Source: Doris montereyensis (taxonomy: Eukaryota > Mollusca > Gastropoda > Nudibranchia > Dorididae). From it: 64,000 nt of DNA. The DNA is taken from the NCBI GenBank assembly GCA_037039925.1, contig JAXRKP010001789.1, forward strand, positions 1-64,000. The letters are read 5' to 3'. The notes below the pieces were generated by a model that did no database searches, was not told the origin of the DNA, and saw nothing but the letters and a program-made list of their open reading frames with translations. Shown here one piece after another: positions 25,252 to 35,385 of the stretch; the stretch's first letter is position 1; each line of letters begins with the position of its first letter. A program made the translations under genes and the position numbers.

Positions 25252-25301
<50 letters not shown>
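25252..25301. repeat. (TA)n microsatellite
   Basis: About 24 TA dinucleotides. A (CTA)n tract of about nine units follows at 25499-25526. Confidence 0.95.
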
Positions 25302-25305
<4 letters not shown>

Positions 25306-25931
25306 CGCATATGTTTTGATTCCACTTTCAGCCATTTGAAGTGAAAGTCAATAGATTTAGCTATGCATGTTTTAAGTCTTGTGAGCGTAAAGCATCGTTG
25401 TATTATAACATTCCTTATTTTTATAATGATAAAAATGGAAAGTAGAGCCCAAGACCGATCATAGTTGTTCCACAAAATTGTCACTGACACAATATAACAT
25501 ACTACTACTACTACTACTACTACTACTTGTATTGAACTGAACAACAACTGCAAGTGGTTGTTAATGTAATATTTTTGTTTAATGTGACCAAAACACTGAT
25601 GGCTTCATTTCAAAGACAGATGTTTATTTACAACTATAAGTAATAAAGCATTCTTTTTTTAATGAAACATGACAAAAACCTAACCAAAATTTTGAAGAAT
25701 TAAATTAAACAGACATCACAACACAAAGTAAAAAGACAAAATAATCAAAACCAAAACCGTTCTCCTGGACCGAGACACAAAGTCTCACACATAACAATAA
25801 CTGAAATTATCAGAATCAGATGGAAATATAATACAGCATAAAAAAAAAAAAAAAAAGACAGAATGAGGCATGATGAACATTCTATTTTAATATGTACAAG
25901 AAAATGACTTTTCAGTCATTCACTGTTCAGG
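25302..25931. other. EFCAB10 3' flank and probable 3' UTR
   Basis: No coding sequence beyond the EFCAB10 stop. A minus-strand AATAAA (plus TTTATT, 25623-25628) lies about 305 nt beyond the stop and is a possible poly(A) signal. An A run of about 18 is at 25839-25856. Confidence 0.4.
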
Positions 25932-25977
25932 TTAAATTTCATTGAAAGTTGCTGATGCATTGGACAGACCTTGCTTC
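25932..25977 (-). CDS. EFCAB10: EFCAB10-like protein, exon 4 (C-terminus)
   Basis: The exon opens at TTTTTTTTCACAG, completes the split alanine codon of exon 3 and adds KQGLSNASATFNEI before a TAA at 25932-25934. Phase agreement and the position of the stop match the end of the EFCAB10 family, whose C-terminal helix is followed by a few residues. The tail itself is not strongly conserved, so this assignment leans on splice phase and a strong polypyrimidine tract. Confidence 0.7.
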
Positions 25978-26074
25978 CTGTGAAAAAAAGAGAAAGAGAT
26001 AAAAATGAAATAATTGTTATGTTAAAAATGTGTGACATATTCATTTGAGTAAATAAATGTAGAGTAGGCTACAT

Positions 26075-26172
26075 AGACATGCGGTTGAAATGAAATATCT
26101 CAGAAGAGAAAACAGCTAGATCAGTATACAATGCTAAAACTCAAGGTAAAAGACCAAAAGGCAGACCTTAAA
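26075..26172 (+). mobile_element. LINE family A fragment, reverse transcriptase C-terminus
   Basis: The piece VEMKYLRRE jumps directly to TARSVYNAKTQGKRPKGRP, so about 110 bp found in other copies are deleted. It lies in EFCAB10 intron 3. Confidence 0.8.
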
Positions 26173-26353
26173 GCACGCATGCTCATATTTGGTGTGTTTT
26201 TGTAAATGTGTATAATAAAATATCTATCTAAATAAGTTATAGTGACTCAATGAAAAGGAAAAAGCTGACGGAGTCTCACACTTCTTTTTCCTTCACAATT
26301 TACACCAAATGCATGCGTGTGATTACAATGTAATAAAATGTGGAAAAACTTAC

Positions 26354-26444
26354 GCTTCTCTTGAAAAAGTGTCCAGGTTTATTCTATCAATGTCTGCTCC
26401 ATGTGGATTTGGATCATACTCTTTGGCACCAAGGGTTATCATTG
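26354..26444 (-). CDS. EFCAB10: EFCAB10-like protein, exon 3
   Basis: Between a TTTTTACAG acceptor and a GC|GTAAGT donor the exon encodes MITLGAKEYDPNPHGADIDR and INLDTFSREA. The pattern (TLG, then an acidic stretch, then I-LDTFxxE) is the end of the EF-hand region of EFCAB10, corresponding to a second, incomplete EF-hand. It takes one base from exon 2 and passes two bases to exon 4. Splice signals are strong on both sides. Confidence 0.85.
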
Positions 26445-26799
26445 CTGTAAAAAGAAAAACAGAAATGTTTTACAGTACAAATGACTGAGTTATTTTAAAC
26501 TGAAATCATAACAAATTTTGTGTATGTATAATTGAAGGGGTCATTTCAATAATGTAGCTAAGTCACAATTAAGTCATCTAGAGAAAAATGCCAAAAAACC
26601 ATGAACTATTGGCTTTGGGAATTCCAAGTTTCAAACGCCTGTAAACATGATGTATTTTCATCATATCATTTCACACTTTTCAGGAAGCATGATTTTCTTT
26701 TTATTCCCTAGTCTCTCTGTCTCGTTTAAAAAAAAAAAAAGGACTTCACTTAGGCACACTATTGAAATGACTCCTTCAGAGCTTATTGATCAGTATATA

Positions 26800-27798
26800 C
26801 AGTAGTCGCTGGACAAGCGCACACTTCATAAAAGCACACTCTGCATAAACACACGCCTTCCTCTGTTGACCGATTTTTTACTATATAACAACAATGTGTA
26901 AAGACACAGTCGACACGTATAAAGACACGCTTTTTCTCTGTAATGCAATTTCGTACCCATCCATTAGAGGCCTTAAAACAAGTTTTTTGTTGAGTTTTGT
27001 AAGAAATAACAATAACATGAGAACAGATGGTATACTGTAGTGAACAATGCTAGGACTAGGAGGGTAAACGTGTCAGTCTTCTTCCATGTCTAGCTTTATG
27101 GTCTATCCGAGCACTACCCAGAAAAAGGCATCAGTATTATGTCACATCTGGCCTACAGTGTCTATCCCGCTCCTCCTGGTCTCTGAGTTCTCGATGATGA
27201 AAGTCAAAGGTTGGCTGTCCAGACATTACTGTGGATCATGAATTTATTGATCGACCCACAGTACAAAATGATTGGTTGCGACAGTGAGCATGCAATGGAA
27301 TTGAATGGACTAGGATTGGTGACACTGACAGGTAATGCACACACTCGCCGAAAGAGAGTAAGGGTGTGAAGTCGGGGCTTAAAATGTTCACAGACCATGA
27401 GTGATAACATAGTAAGAGGGTTGGTTTTGAGCGTAATGGATAATTATTGATGGATTTAGATCTACCTTTGTGCTGTCCCTTCTTTCACAAAGCTGAGAAG
27501 AACCTAAACATTATCTTCCAAAAATTTGTATGACTTCTGATCTGCTTTCCAAGATGGCAAATAAAAACAATGAAAACCCCTAAGTTAAATAACAAAAGAC
27601 AAAAGTGAGCAAGCAATCAGTATTTCACTTACACACACACCAACGTATATCTGTCATTTGTGATAATCAAGGGGTGTAATCAATGTTAATCCATGACATC
27701 TTTTATCTTCAGTTTAAAGTGATTTCACATAAACGCACGGCATGCATAAACGCACGCTTTTCTCAGCGAATAAAGGGTGTGCGTTTATCCAGCGACTC
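26800..27798. mobile_element. pogo/Tigger-like non-autonomous DNA element (TA target duplication)
   Basis: A 999-bp insert in EFCAB10 intron 2. The left end reads CAGTAGTCGCTGGACAAGCG and CACAC. The right end, reverse-complemented, reads GAGTCGCTGGATAAACGCAC and AC. Both are followed by sub-terminal repeats of ATAAACGCACG type (26835-26950 and 27725-27775). A TA dinucleotide sits immediately outside both ends, as for Tc1/mariner-superfamily insertions. No transposase frame is visible inside. The left CAG start and the multiple AAACGCAC sub-repeats favour the pogo/Tigger branch. Confidence 0.75.
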
Positions 27799-28174
27799 TA
27801 AAGTTTTATTTTGAAACTATTGAATCTAATCTCATTCTGCATTTTTATCAAATCAATGTATTGACATATTTTAATGTGAATGATACTGTTTCATCAAAAC
27901 AAGTGAATGACAATAACACATTTCAATTTTATGTACACGCAGGAATTCATAAATAAAATAAAGTTCATTACTCATGGACAAACCAGATTTGGTTCCTCTT
28001 CAATTGGACTGTCAATGTTGTATTTTTCAGTTCCATTAGAAATTATGGGCAATACGATTGTTAAAAATATCCTTATTTGGATCTATCAGAAGTACATTGA
28101 AGCATAACTCAATTTCATAATACATGAAAAAGGTACATATTATTATATTGAACTACTTTGATCGAAAGCAATAC

Positions 28175-28339
28175 CTTCTTGATACTGTGTGACAGTGATG
28201 TAACCTCTACCAGTCGGATCCAACATTCCAAATACAGACTGAATGTTTGTGTCATCAAACAAACATGGGTAATTGAGTTTTGACGATCGAGATTTTTGAA
28301 GTTTTTCCAATGTTTCAATAAGGAATGCTTTTGGGTCAT
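28175..28339 (-). CDS. EFCAB10: EFCAB10-like protein, exon 2 (EF-hand)
   Basis: The exon runs from the ACGTATAG acceptor to CAAGAAG|GTATTG. It encodes DDPKAFLIETLEKLQKSRSS, then KLNYPCLFDDTNIQSVFGML and DPTGRGYITVTQYQE. The first part ends the dimerisation/docking-like helix region and the last part is an EF-hand. In the loop D1, G6 and I8 are present, but position 12 is Q rather than the usual E or D, and position 3 is T, so calcium binding is doubtful. Phase 1 at both edges agrees with exons 1 and 3. The order of domains and spacing is that of EFCAB10. Confidence 0.88.
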
Positions 28340-28497
28340 CTATACGTGGAAAGATAGTAATAACAACATACAACATAGTGGTATTTTAAACTGTTTTTTT
28401 ATATTTTATACGCAATCATAAGTAAGGTGACAATGTTGTGTAATTGGTTGCAAATTTGTACGTATAGAAAAAGTGATTGTAGTTGTGTATAATAATA

Positions 28498-28855
<358 letters not shown>

Positions 28856-29608
28856 TTTTTCAATCTCAATCTATCAATCCTCAGATATTTTTTCTTCTCT
28901 TTTTTATACTATTATTGTCTTCTGACTGACAACATTAGAAACAAATAATTAAAAAACACATCAGGACAATAACATATAGGACCAATCCACATAACTTTTA
29001 AAGACCAGACTAATGCAGTTTTGCGGGTCCTGGAATGGCATTTTTGCAGAAAATGGGACAAATTTAATCTATCACATTAGTGGATAGAGCAGTTCATTCT
29101 CGTCACAATGATATTATAAAAGAAACTAAGTATAGATTCTTTGAATTTATACAATTTTTTTAGAAATGATTTAGGTCTATTTTTGAACATAGCTAATATA
29201 CGATAAAAGCCAGACATATTATCTAAAGTAATACAAAATGGTACTCATTTTGATCGTCACAAGATACACTATCCAGAAGAAACTCTTTTGAGGATCTCTA
29301 TTGAATACTGTTTTAGATTGTCTGGAAAACATGTGACATATTCTGCACACCTTTTATCAAAAGGCACCATATCGAAATGAGTAAAAAGGTGCTGGGGCAG
29401 TTGAAACAATGTCGATAAGAAGTAGTTGAGGGCTTCTCAAGGTTTTATGATGTCTCAAAGTATTATCCACGAATTTGGGACCGTAATGTTGATTTTCTGT
29501 TCTTTATATAGTCGGGTAGAACGATCATTTATCTACAAGTTTATGGCAGAAAAATGTCCATAAGATGTATAATTTTATTGTTAAACAATATTCTGTAGGC
29601 GAGGGTAG
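28856..29608. other. EFCAB10 intron 1, nothing recognised
   Basis: A+T-rich without frames, arrays or terminal repeats that I can see. Confidence 0.4.
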
Positions 29609-30622
29609 AGTGAACTAACACCAATTCGATCACCTAAGATGTTAATACTCTGTTGACCTATTGTGTAAACTTTGTTTACATGATCTTCCAATCCTTACTT
29701 TTGGTTTAATCTACTGCTAGAACATATGAGTATGACCTCTACATTATGTGCTGTAACCTAGAAGCTATATCTCACCTAATAAAAAAGCTAGACTAGTTTT
29801 TTATAAGATAAGTCACATGACTAATACCACTTCGACCAGCCTAACATCAATTCGACCACCTCATAACAGGAATTCAACCATTTAGTCTCAAGCCTTATCA
29901 AAAACACAAACATTTTTAAATCAAGTAAATAACAAACAACACAGTTTCAGCTTCATATACTTAAATGATGGAACATATCAATTTCTGTTTTAGCCTTTTA
30001 TTCCCTTTTATTTCATTTTCAAGGATGCTTCTGGGCACACTTAATTCTCTGGCTGCCTTATTCAGCCCCATCGAACACGACATGACAGCATCGTATGTTT
30101 CTTACAAATCACCAGGATTGAAGCCAGTGCAATACTTTTTCTTCCAAAACTTTTCCATTTTAGCAAAAGGAAGATTAAAAATTATGAATAAGTAACAATG
30201 ATGAAATGGTTGAATTTGCTTTAAAGGGTAAGTTTTACTAACAGCAATGTGAAATAATAATAATACGTTACAGACAGCTTGAGGGGAAGCAAGACTGCCA
30301 ACATTGCAACATTGCCAAAATATCATGTGGCATTGCGGAATAATCGTAAAATAAGTTCCCTGACCCTATACGATCACAGGACTAGAGAATAAGGTCAGAG
30401 CTTAAAAATAGGGATACTACTCATATAGTTTGATTTGAGCTCGATAAACGTTAGATGAAACAAAGTTTGACCGCTTCTGGCATTGAGAATGACAGGCAGA
30501 AAGAATGACTATTATGCACGACGGATACTTGTGACAACATTGCACGTATACATGAGAAAATATTTCAAAAATAGGTTTAGGTGATTGAATTTGTGTTATG
30601 ATCGAATTGGTCTTATTTCACT
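29609..30622. mobile_element. pogo-like DNA element with HTH-psq remnant
   Basis: The ends are inverted: AGTGAACTAACACCAATTCG (left) and AGTGAAATAAGACCAATTCG (right, reverse complement) agree at 18 of 20 bases, and ATCA follows both. Related sub-terminal pieces (CAATTCGACCACCT) occur at 29845-29870. The minus strand inside encodes a pipsqueak-type helix-turn-helix. Length is about 1,014 bp. The outer boundary and target duplication are not certain (TA occurs near both ends). It is a deletion derivative without a catalytic domain, lying in EFCAB10 intron 1. Confidence 0.65.
29968..30101 (-). pseudogene. HTH-psq (pipsqueak-like) domain remnant of pogo-type transposase
   Basis: After a stop at 30102-30104, the frame reads ETYDAVMSCSMGLNKAAREL and SVPRSILENEIKGNK. 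The spacing G-x-x-KAAREL-x-VPRSxL is the pipsqueak helix-turn-helix that binds transposon ends in pogo-family transposases. The CENP-B-like and DDE parts are missing. Confidence 0.7.
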
Positions 30623-30727
30623 GCAGGTAAAAACAGTAAAAATTTTGATGTAAATTACCCTATCAGTAACACTGACCCGGGCAGTGAATAGGTAAGCACC
30701 TGTCCGGGGATTAGATGATCTCGCCCT

Positions 30728-30960
30728 CCACGAGTCTCCTTCTGCCTTGCAGATAGGTCTTGGTTGACCAAAGGCTAAGGGAGTTAACCCTGAAAGAAAA
30801 CAATTTGCTGCCTTGCAAGGCAGTCTTGACTGACCAAAGGCTAAGGGAGTTAACCCTGACAGAAAATAACAACATGCTGCCTTGCAGACTGGTCTTGAAT
30901 GACTAAAGGCTAAGGGAGTTAACCCTGACAGAAAATAACAAGACCTGGTAGAGGGCCTCA
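30728..30960 (+). repeat. LINE family A 5' UTR monomers (~66 bp, 3 copies)
   Basis: Each monomer contains TGCCTTGCAAGGCAGTCTTG or variants, GACCAAAGGCTAAGGGAG and TTAACCCTGACAGAAAA. The same units occur at 23935-24120 and 36868-37075 (minus strand) and 38995-39200 (minus strand). They always lie upstream of the endonuclease, which suggests tandem promoter monomers, as in rodent L1; the promoter role is inference. Confidence 0.85.
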
Positions 30961-31380
30961 AGGTGGCAGCCCACCATCTAACTAGGGTACAGTGGGCTAT
31001 TCTCCTGCTTATCCAAAACAACTTGATTCAGAGATATTAAAGTAATATAACCGGCTTGATCTTTCGAAAAGACGAACTTTGACTTGGAAACAAATACGGA
31101 CTGTGCTTTTTGGAACATGGAATGTTAGGGCACCAAGTGGAAAAGAGTTAGAATTAGTTTAAGAAATGGAAAAATTGAAAGTAGATATTTTGGCCATTAC
31201 AGAAACAAAGAAAAAAGGACAAGGAATAGAAAATGCAGGACTGAATTATATTTTAATCGTCTCAGGAGTGGATGCCAAAGATAGAGCTAAAGCAGGAGTA
31301 GGCCTCCTATTGCATAAAAGGCATGAAAAGCTACTAGAAAGTTGGAAATTTATAAGCCCATGGCTATTAGAGGTAAACAC

Positions 31381-32340
31381 CTGAAGTGATTTTTTTTGCT
31401 TTTAGTATGTACATGAGTAACTACAGTCATTCTGTACATGAGTAACTGCCAAAATACAGTCATTCTATAATCATTGAAAAGTTTGTCGATACTTTGGATA
31501 GTTTTTTTTTTTAATGAAATTTTGGTTGCCATACAAAAAGCGTTTTTATTAAAAAATCTCCAAAAAGTTTACACCGCCAACGACGTTATTCTATTAACAT
31601 TCTTGGATTTTGACTCAATTTTCAAAATCTATCTTCAGACAGGTTTCCCTTAGATAGTGTCTTTATATGTAAATAGGATTATAAATATTAGAAATAAAAA
31701 CACATTGATCGTTTTTTAAATTTCAAAAACCTGTTTGATACACACTGACGATAACGTCTTTTCCATTCAATACCTAAAGAGTGACATCAAGTTTTTCGAT
31801 ACTTTGGATAGTTTGTGATTTTTTAATGAAATAATTATTTCATAAAAATACTATAGATCAATTGTAGAATGTACAAAAACAGCTTTTGATTACAAAAAAT
31901 CTTTTCTCTCAAAAAGTTTACATACATATATAATGCATATGAAAAATACGAAAAAAACGGATAATCATTCGATTATTCTATGAACAAAATATGAAAATTG
32001 AGAATTAAGGAACCTGTGTAGCTCCAAATATAATACAAATAGTTTGCTGGAAGAAATGGCGGAGGAGATTTGAATTTTAGTGTTTGGAAAAACTACAATC
32101 AAATTGTCAGAACCAATGTGAATAGACCTAATAAAAATGACAAATGTAAGTATTTTCTGAAACCTGAGAATCAACAGAAAATAACAATTTCAAAACAAAT
32201 GCTTCACTGATTGAAGACAGGTTTTCTGTAAGATATCACTATATCTTGTTTTGATGTTATTTAGAAAAAGTCCAATCATTGCTGATTACCTTTGATATGC
32301 AACACTTTACTCCAAAAAAGGTCACTGACTACACTATTCA
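31381..32340. repeat. Dispersed repeat R, copy 2 (inserted in LINE copy 4)
   Basis: It begins with GAAGTGATTTTTTTTGCTTT and shares ordered blocks with 4431-4870 (see copy 1), including CTAAAGAGTGACATCA against CTAAAGAGTGACGTCG and GATACTTTGGATAGTTT, which itself occurs twice here (31487 and 31798). The right boundary is not clear; sequence from about 31930 to 32340 resembles nothing I know. Confidence 0.5.
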
Positions 32341-33560
32341 GTGATAGTGTCTTTTAGCATGGAATGAAAGAGTTAAAGGAGACTTATGTAAATGAGGATT
32401 CATAAATCAAAGAAAAGAAGGATAGAAATTTGCAAACAAAGAGACCAGAGGATATGCACTGTTGTCACCAAAGAGGAAATTAGGACACAGGAACAATGGG
32501 AAGAGGTTTCAAAAAGCTATCAATGTGCACTGTTCCTGGGGAAATGAAACAGAAAGATTAAATTATGCCCAATATGACAAATTAAGAATGCCAAAGGAGA
32601 AATAATGAAAGAAAACAAAACAATGGAAACATGGAGAAAGTTCCAGAACATTGTTTTTTCAATCCCTAAAATAATCCAGAGGAGAAAACTGAAGATGAAG
32701 AAATCAATGGAAGAAATTTAAGAAAAGTGAAATTAGGAAAAAGCCGCAGATGTTTATCCAGAAATGATTAAAAACAAGGACGAGAGGCAGACACACATGC
32801 AATATGCCAACTGAAGCATGGAAGTCTTGCCAGACAACTATCACACAGATCAACGATGGAATGCAGAGCACTGGTGGAAAAAGAAATATCGAACGTTCCA
32901 GTGTCCAGGACAAAACAAGAGACCAAACTTACAAAAATGAAGAAAATGGTGTAAATGTACCAATGTTTGAAAATCAGAAAGTGACCTTCAGTCAAAAATT
33001 AACATTATGAACAATGAACTAAATAAGAAGTATGAAAGTAAATGCAAAGAAAACCAAAACAATGCTAAACGAGGAAGCTAAAACATAAAATTCGATGATT
33101 GAGTGCCAAAATTGTCGACAAAAACCAAAATGGCAATATACAATACAGTTTATTGTCCTACTCTTCTGTATGGCAACAAAACTTGGACTTTAGACAGTAG
33201 AGAATACAGTAGAGTACAGGCAGCTGAAATGAAATATCTAAGAAGAGTAGTGGGGAAAACTAAAGGAGACAAAATCAGAAACACAACAATAAGAGATCAA
33301 ACCAAAGCAGATGGCATAAAAACTAATATAGAAACAAATCAATTGAGATGGTTTGGGCATACAAACAGAATGAATGACAATAGAATAGCTAAATCAGTAT
33401 ACAGTGCTAAAACCCAAGGTACAAGACCAAAAGGCAGACCTCGGAGAAAGTGGGAAGAAGATATAAAAGAGGCATTTTCAGGATAGGGCATCCTGGAAAA
33501 AGATCATCTCGGCATCTGAACCCATACACCGAAATGTAGAATAGAACTGATAAATTGACT

Positions 33561-34138
33561 TCTCAGTCAGTGTTGGAGGATAATCTTAAACACGTCGAGT
33601 ATAAAAATAGAGAAAAAAACAAAAATGATCATTATGACATCTGTTTTCACAATAGTTCACATCTAAACCTAGATTAACAATCCTCCTTACAATATTTACA
33701 TAAGTAAAAATGCCAGAGACTGTCACAAGAAGGGCAACCCATCTGAAATGTCTTTTTAAAAAATTATTTTGCTCAAATCCAAATAGCAAGCATTTCAGAC
33801 TCTAAATACGAATTTCCTGGCTCACTATTGACGGATTGTATCATTGTATTTCACTCTAGCAGTAGCTGCCCACTTTGATGCAATCACCTCCAGTGGTCAA
33901 AGTGAAAGGCAATGATAACGGTTTATAAATATTAAAACTGTCTCCTGAGTGATCATCTTGTCTGAGGTTGTAGATTATGTACTAATCAAAGACACGAAAT
34001 GAACGTAGAGGAGGGCAGCGCTTCACATCAGAATAGGTCGGTACAAACAATACTAGATCTAGGTAGAGGGTTAAATTTAGATTTTACTAGATCTAGATCT
34101 ACTTTAGTTATGTATAGGAATATTATTCATCTACCTAC
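33561..34138. other. EFCAB10 intron 1 next to exon 1
   Basis: No element recognised. There is a short AGATCTAG patch at 34050-34102. Confidence 0.4.
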
Positions 34139-34268
34139 CAGGTCTGTTGTATATTAATTGTGATGTTAAGTTATTGAACATGTCTAAAAGACGATGTCTA
34201 TCGAGGTAATCTGTGGCTTCATCACTCCTTAGCTTGATAGCTGGTGGAACATTTTCTTCTGACGCCAT
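34139..34268 (-). CDS. EFCAB10: EFCAB10-like protein, exon 1 (dimerisation/docking-like region)
   Basis: From the ATG at 34268 the exon encodes MASEENVPPAIKLRSDEATD, then YLDRHRLLDMFNNLTSQLIY and NRP, ending CCTG|GTAGGT. The YLxxHRLLDMxNxLTxxLIYxRP helix pair is the RIIa-like dimerisation/docking module that opens EFCAB10 and many ciliary proteins. With exons 2-4 it makes a 143-residue protein, close to the family's usual size. Family members are linked with cilia and sperm tails through this domain; cellular role here is inference. The exon is 5.8 kb from exon 2. Confidence 0.88.
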
Positions 34269-34755
34269 CTTCAAACTGTCACCATGGTAGTCGCTGCATA
34301 CCGTGCTTCATCTAGATCTATGCATTAAATTTTTTTTTTTAAAGTGGATCCAGATTTTTTTCATATAAAAGCGATAATATTTTAGCAGCTTTTGTACACA
34401 AACTTTAAAAGATTTATTAGCGGTATTTAAAAAATGCATCTTAAAGCCTTTTATTCCATGCCGATCTTTAATATGGCAGCCCCCAGTGAGACATAAACAA
34501 TCACAGTAGCCGGCGGGACCGATGAGTGACTCGTTTGTAGACAGTAAGTGAGAAACGAAACTTTGCTTTTTTTCATGTTATGGTTGTCTGACAGCAATAA
34601 AGATTTTGAACCTGAGTTTTGTCCTCTACAGACAGGCAGCTAGATCTATTAAATTAAAGCAATAGATAAAAGGAAACGCTAGATCTACCCCCGGTACTAC
34701 TCAAATGTAACTGACAGATTATTTAGACGTAGTTCTAGAGTTTAGTTGTTATTCC
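34269..34755. other. EFCAB10 upstream region
   Basis: Should contain the EFCAB10 promoter. The patch 34465-34560 (ATATGGCAGCCCCCAGTG, GCCGGCGGGACCGATGAG) is more G+C-rich than its surroundings and is the best candidate for a start-site region; no TATA box stands out. Confidence 0.35.
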
Positions 34756-34765
34756 CAAGTAGATA

Positions 34766-34856
34766 CAGTTTTTAGTTGTTATTCCCAATCGTGTTGGAAA
34801 TGGACCTACTACTCTTTTTTATTTCAACACAGTTGGGAATAATAACAACACTTGCT
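34766..34856. repeat. Inverted repeat (hairpin), TTGTTATTCCCAA..
   Basis: TTGTTATTCCCAATCGTGTT with GGAAAT on the left faces ATTTC with AACACAGTTGGGAATAATAA on the right, around a loop of about 23 bases. Arms are about 26 bp with few mismatches. The GTTGGGAATAA motif recurs as a direct repeat at 37460-37680. Confidence 0.8.
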
Positions 34857-34929
34857 ATTCTTTATTCCCAACCATCCAAAGGTTTACAAAAGCAATATTA
34901 AATAGGCCAGCCCTATTGCAAGCATGACA

Positions 34930-35160
34930 TATAAACTTTGCCACTATCCGTCATTAATTTTAATGAGGAATGGAGCCTGTCCCTCATTCGGTTCGCCATT
35001 AATAACGGATTGACTTTGCCACTATCCGTCATTAAGGATGGACCTGAGTATGATTCTAGTTATATTAGGAATAGACTTTGTATTTGGGAGTCATTATCCG
35101 CAAGGTGCCTAGCGGATCCAAGGTACAAGCGTTATCCGCAAGGTGAATTTATTATGAAAA
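34930..35160. repeat. Short direct repeats (CTATCCGTCATTAA; TTATCCGCAAGGTG)
   Basis: GCCACTATCCGTCATTAA occurs twice, 75 bp apart, and TTATCCGCAAGGTG twice, 38 bp apart. A 76-residue frame spans the region but has no known resemblance. Nothing is recognised from 35161 to 35385. Confidence 0.6.
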
Positions 35161-35385
35161 CACGATAATAATATATATAAATGCAAAATTCATAAATGTA
35201 GGACGGGAACAAATGACAAGTTTAAAATGGCCAACAATTCAGTTCGCAAATGACAATAAGAAAGTAAAACTTTTTGAAATATGACATGAAAGTTTATATA
35301 TCTATACTTTGAAAAATAGAAAAATTTACCAAAAAAACGATTCATTATTATTACAATGCATAAATCCAGTACTTTCCTTTTTTTC

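Larger units (their letters stand above)
30640..33560 (+). mobile_element. LINE copy 4 (family A), longest copy, interrupted
   Basis: The 5' end is near 30676 (AGGTAAGCACCTGTCCGG). Three ~66-bp monomers containing CCAAAGGCTAAGGGAGTTAA lie at 30760-30945. The endonuclease N-terminus follows (31105-31384: LFGTWNVRAPSGKE, KVDILAITETKKKGQG, GVGLLLHKRHEKLLE). At 31381 the element is broken by repeat R copy 2. It resumes near 32350 with linker sequence, the reverse transcriptase start (VYPEMIKN near 32755) and, after another deletion, the C-terminal part (33103-33486: LSTKTKMAIYNTVYCPTLLY, RWFGHTNRMNDNRIAKSVYS). The tail is AGAATAGAACTGATAAATT. It lies antisense in EFCAB10 intron 1. Confidence 0.82.
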
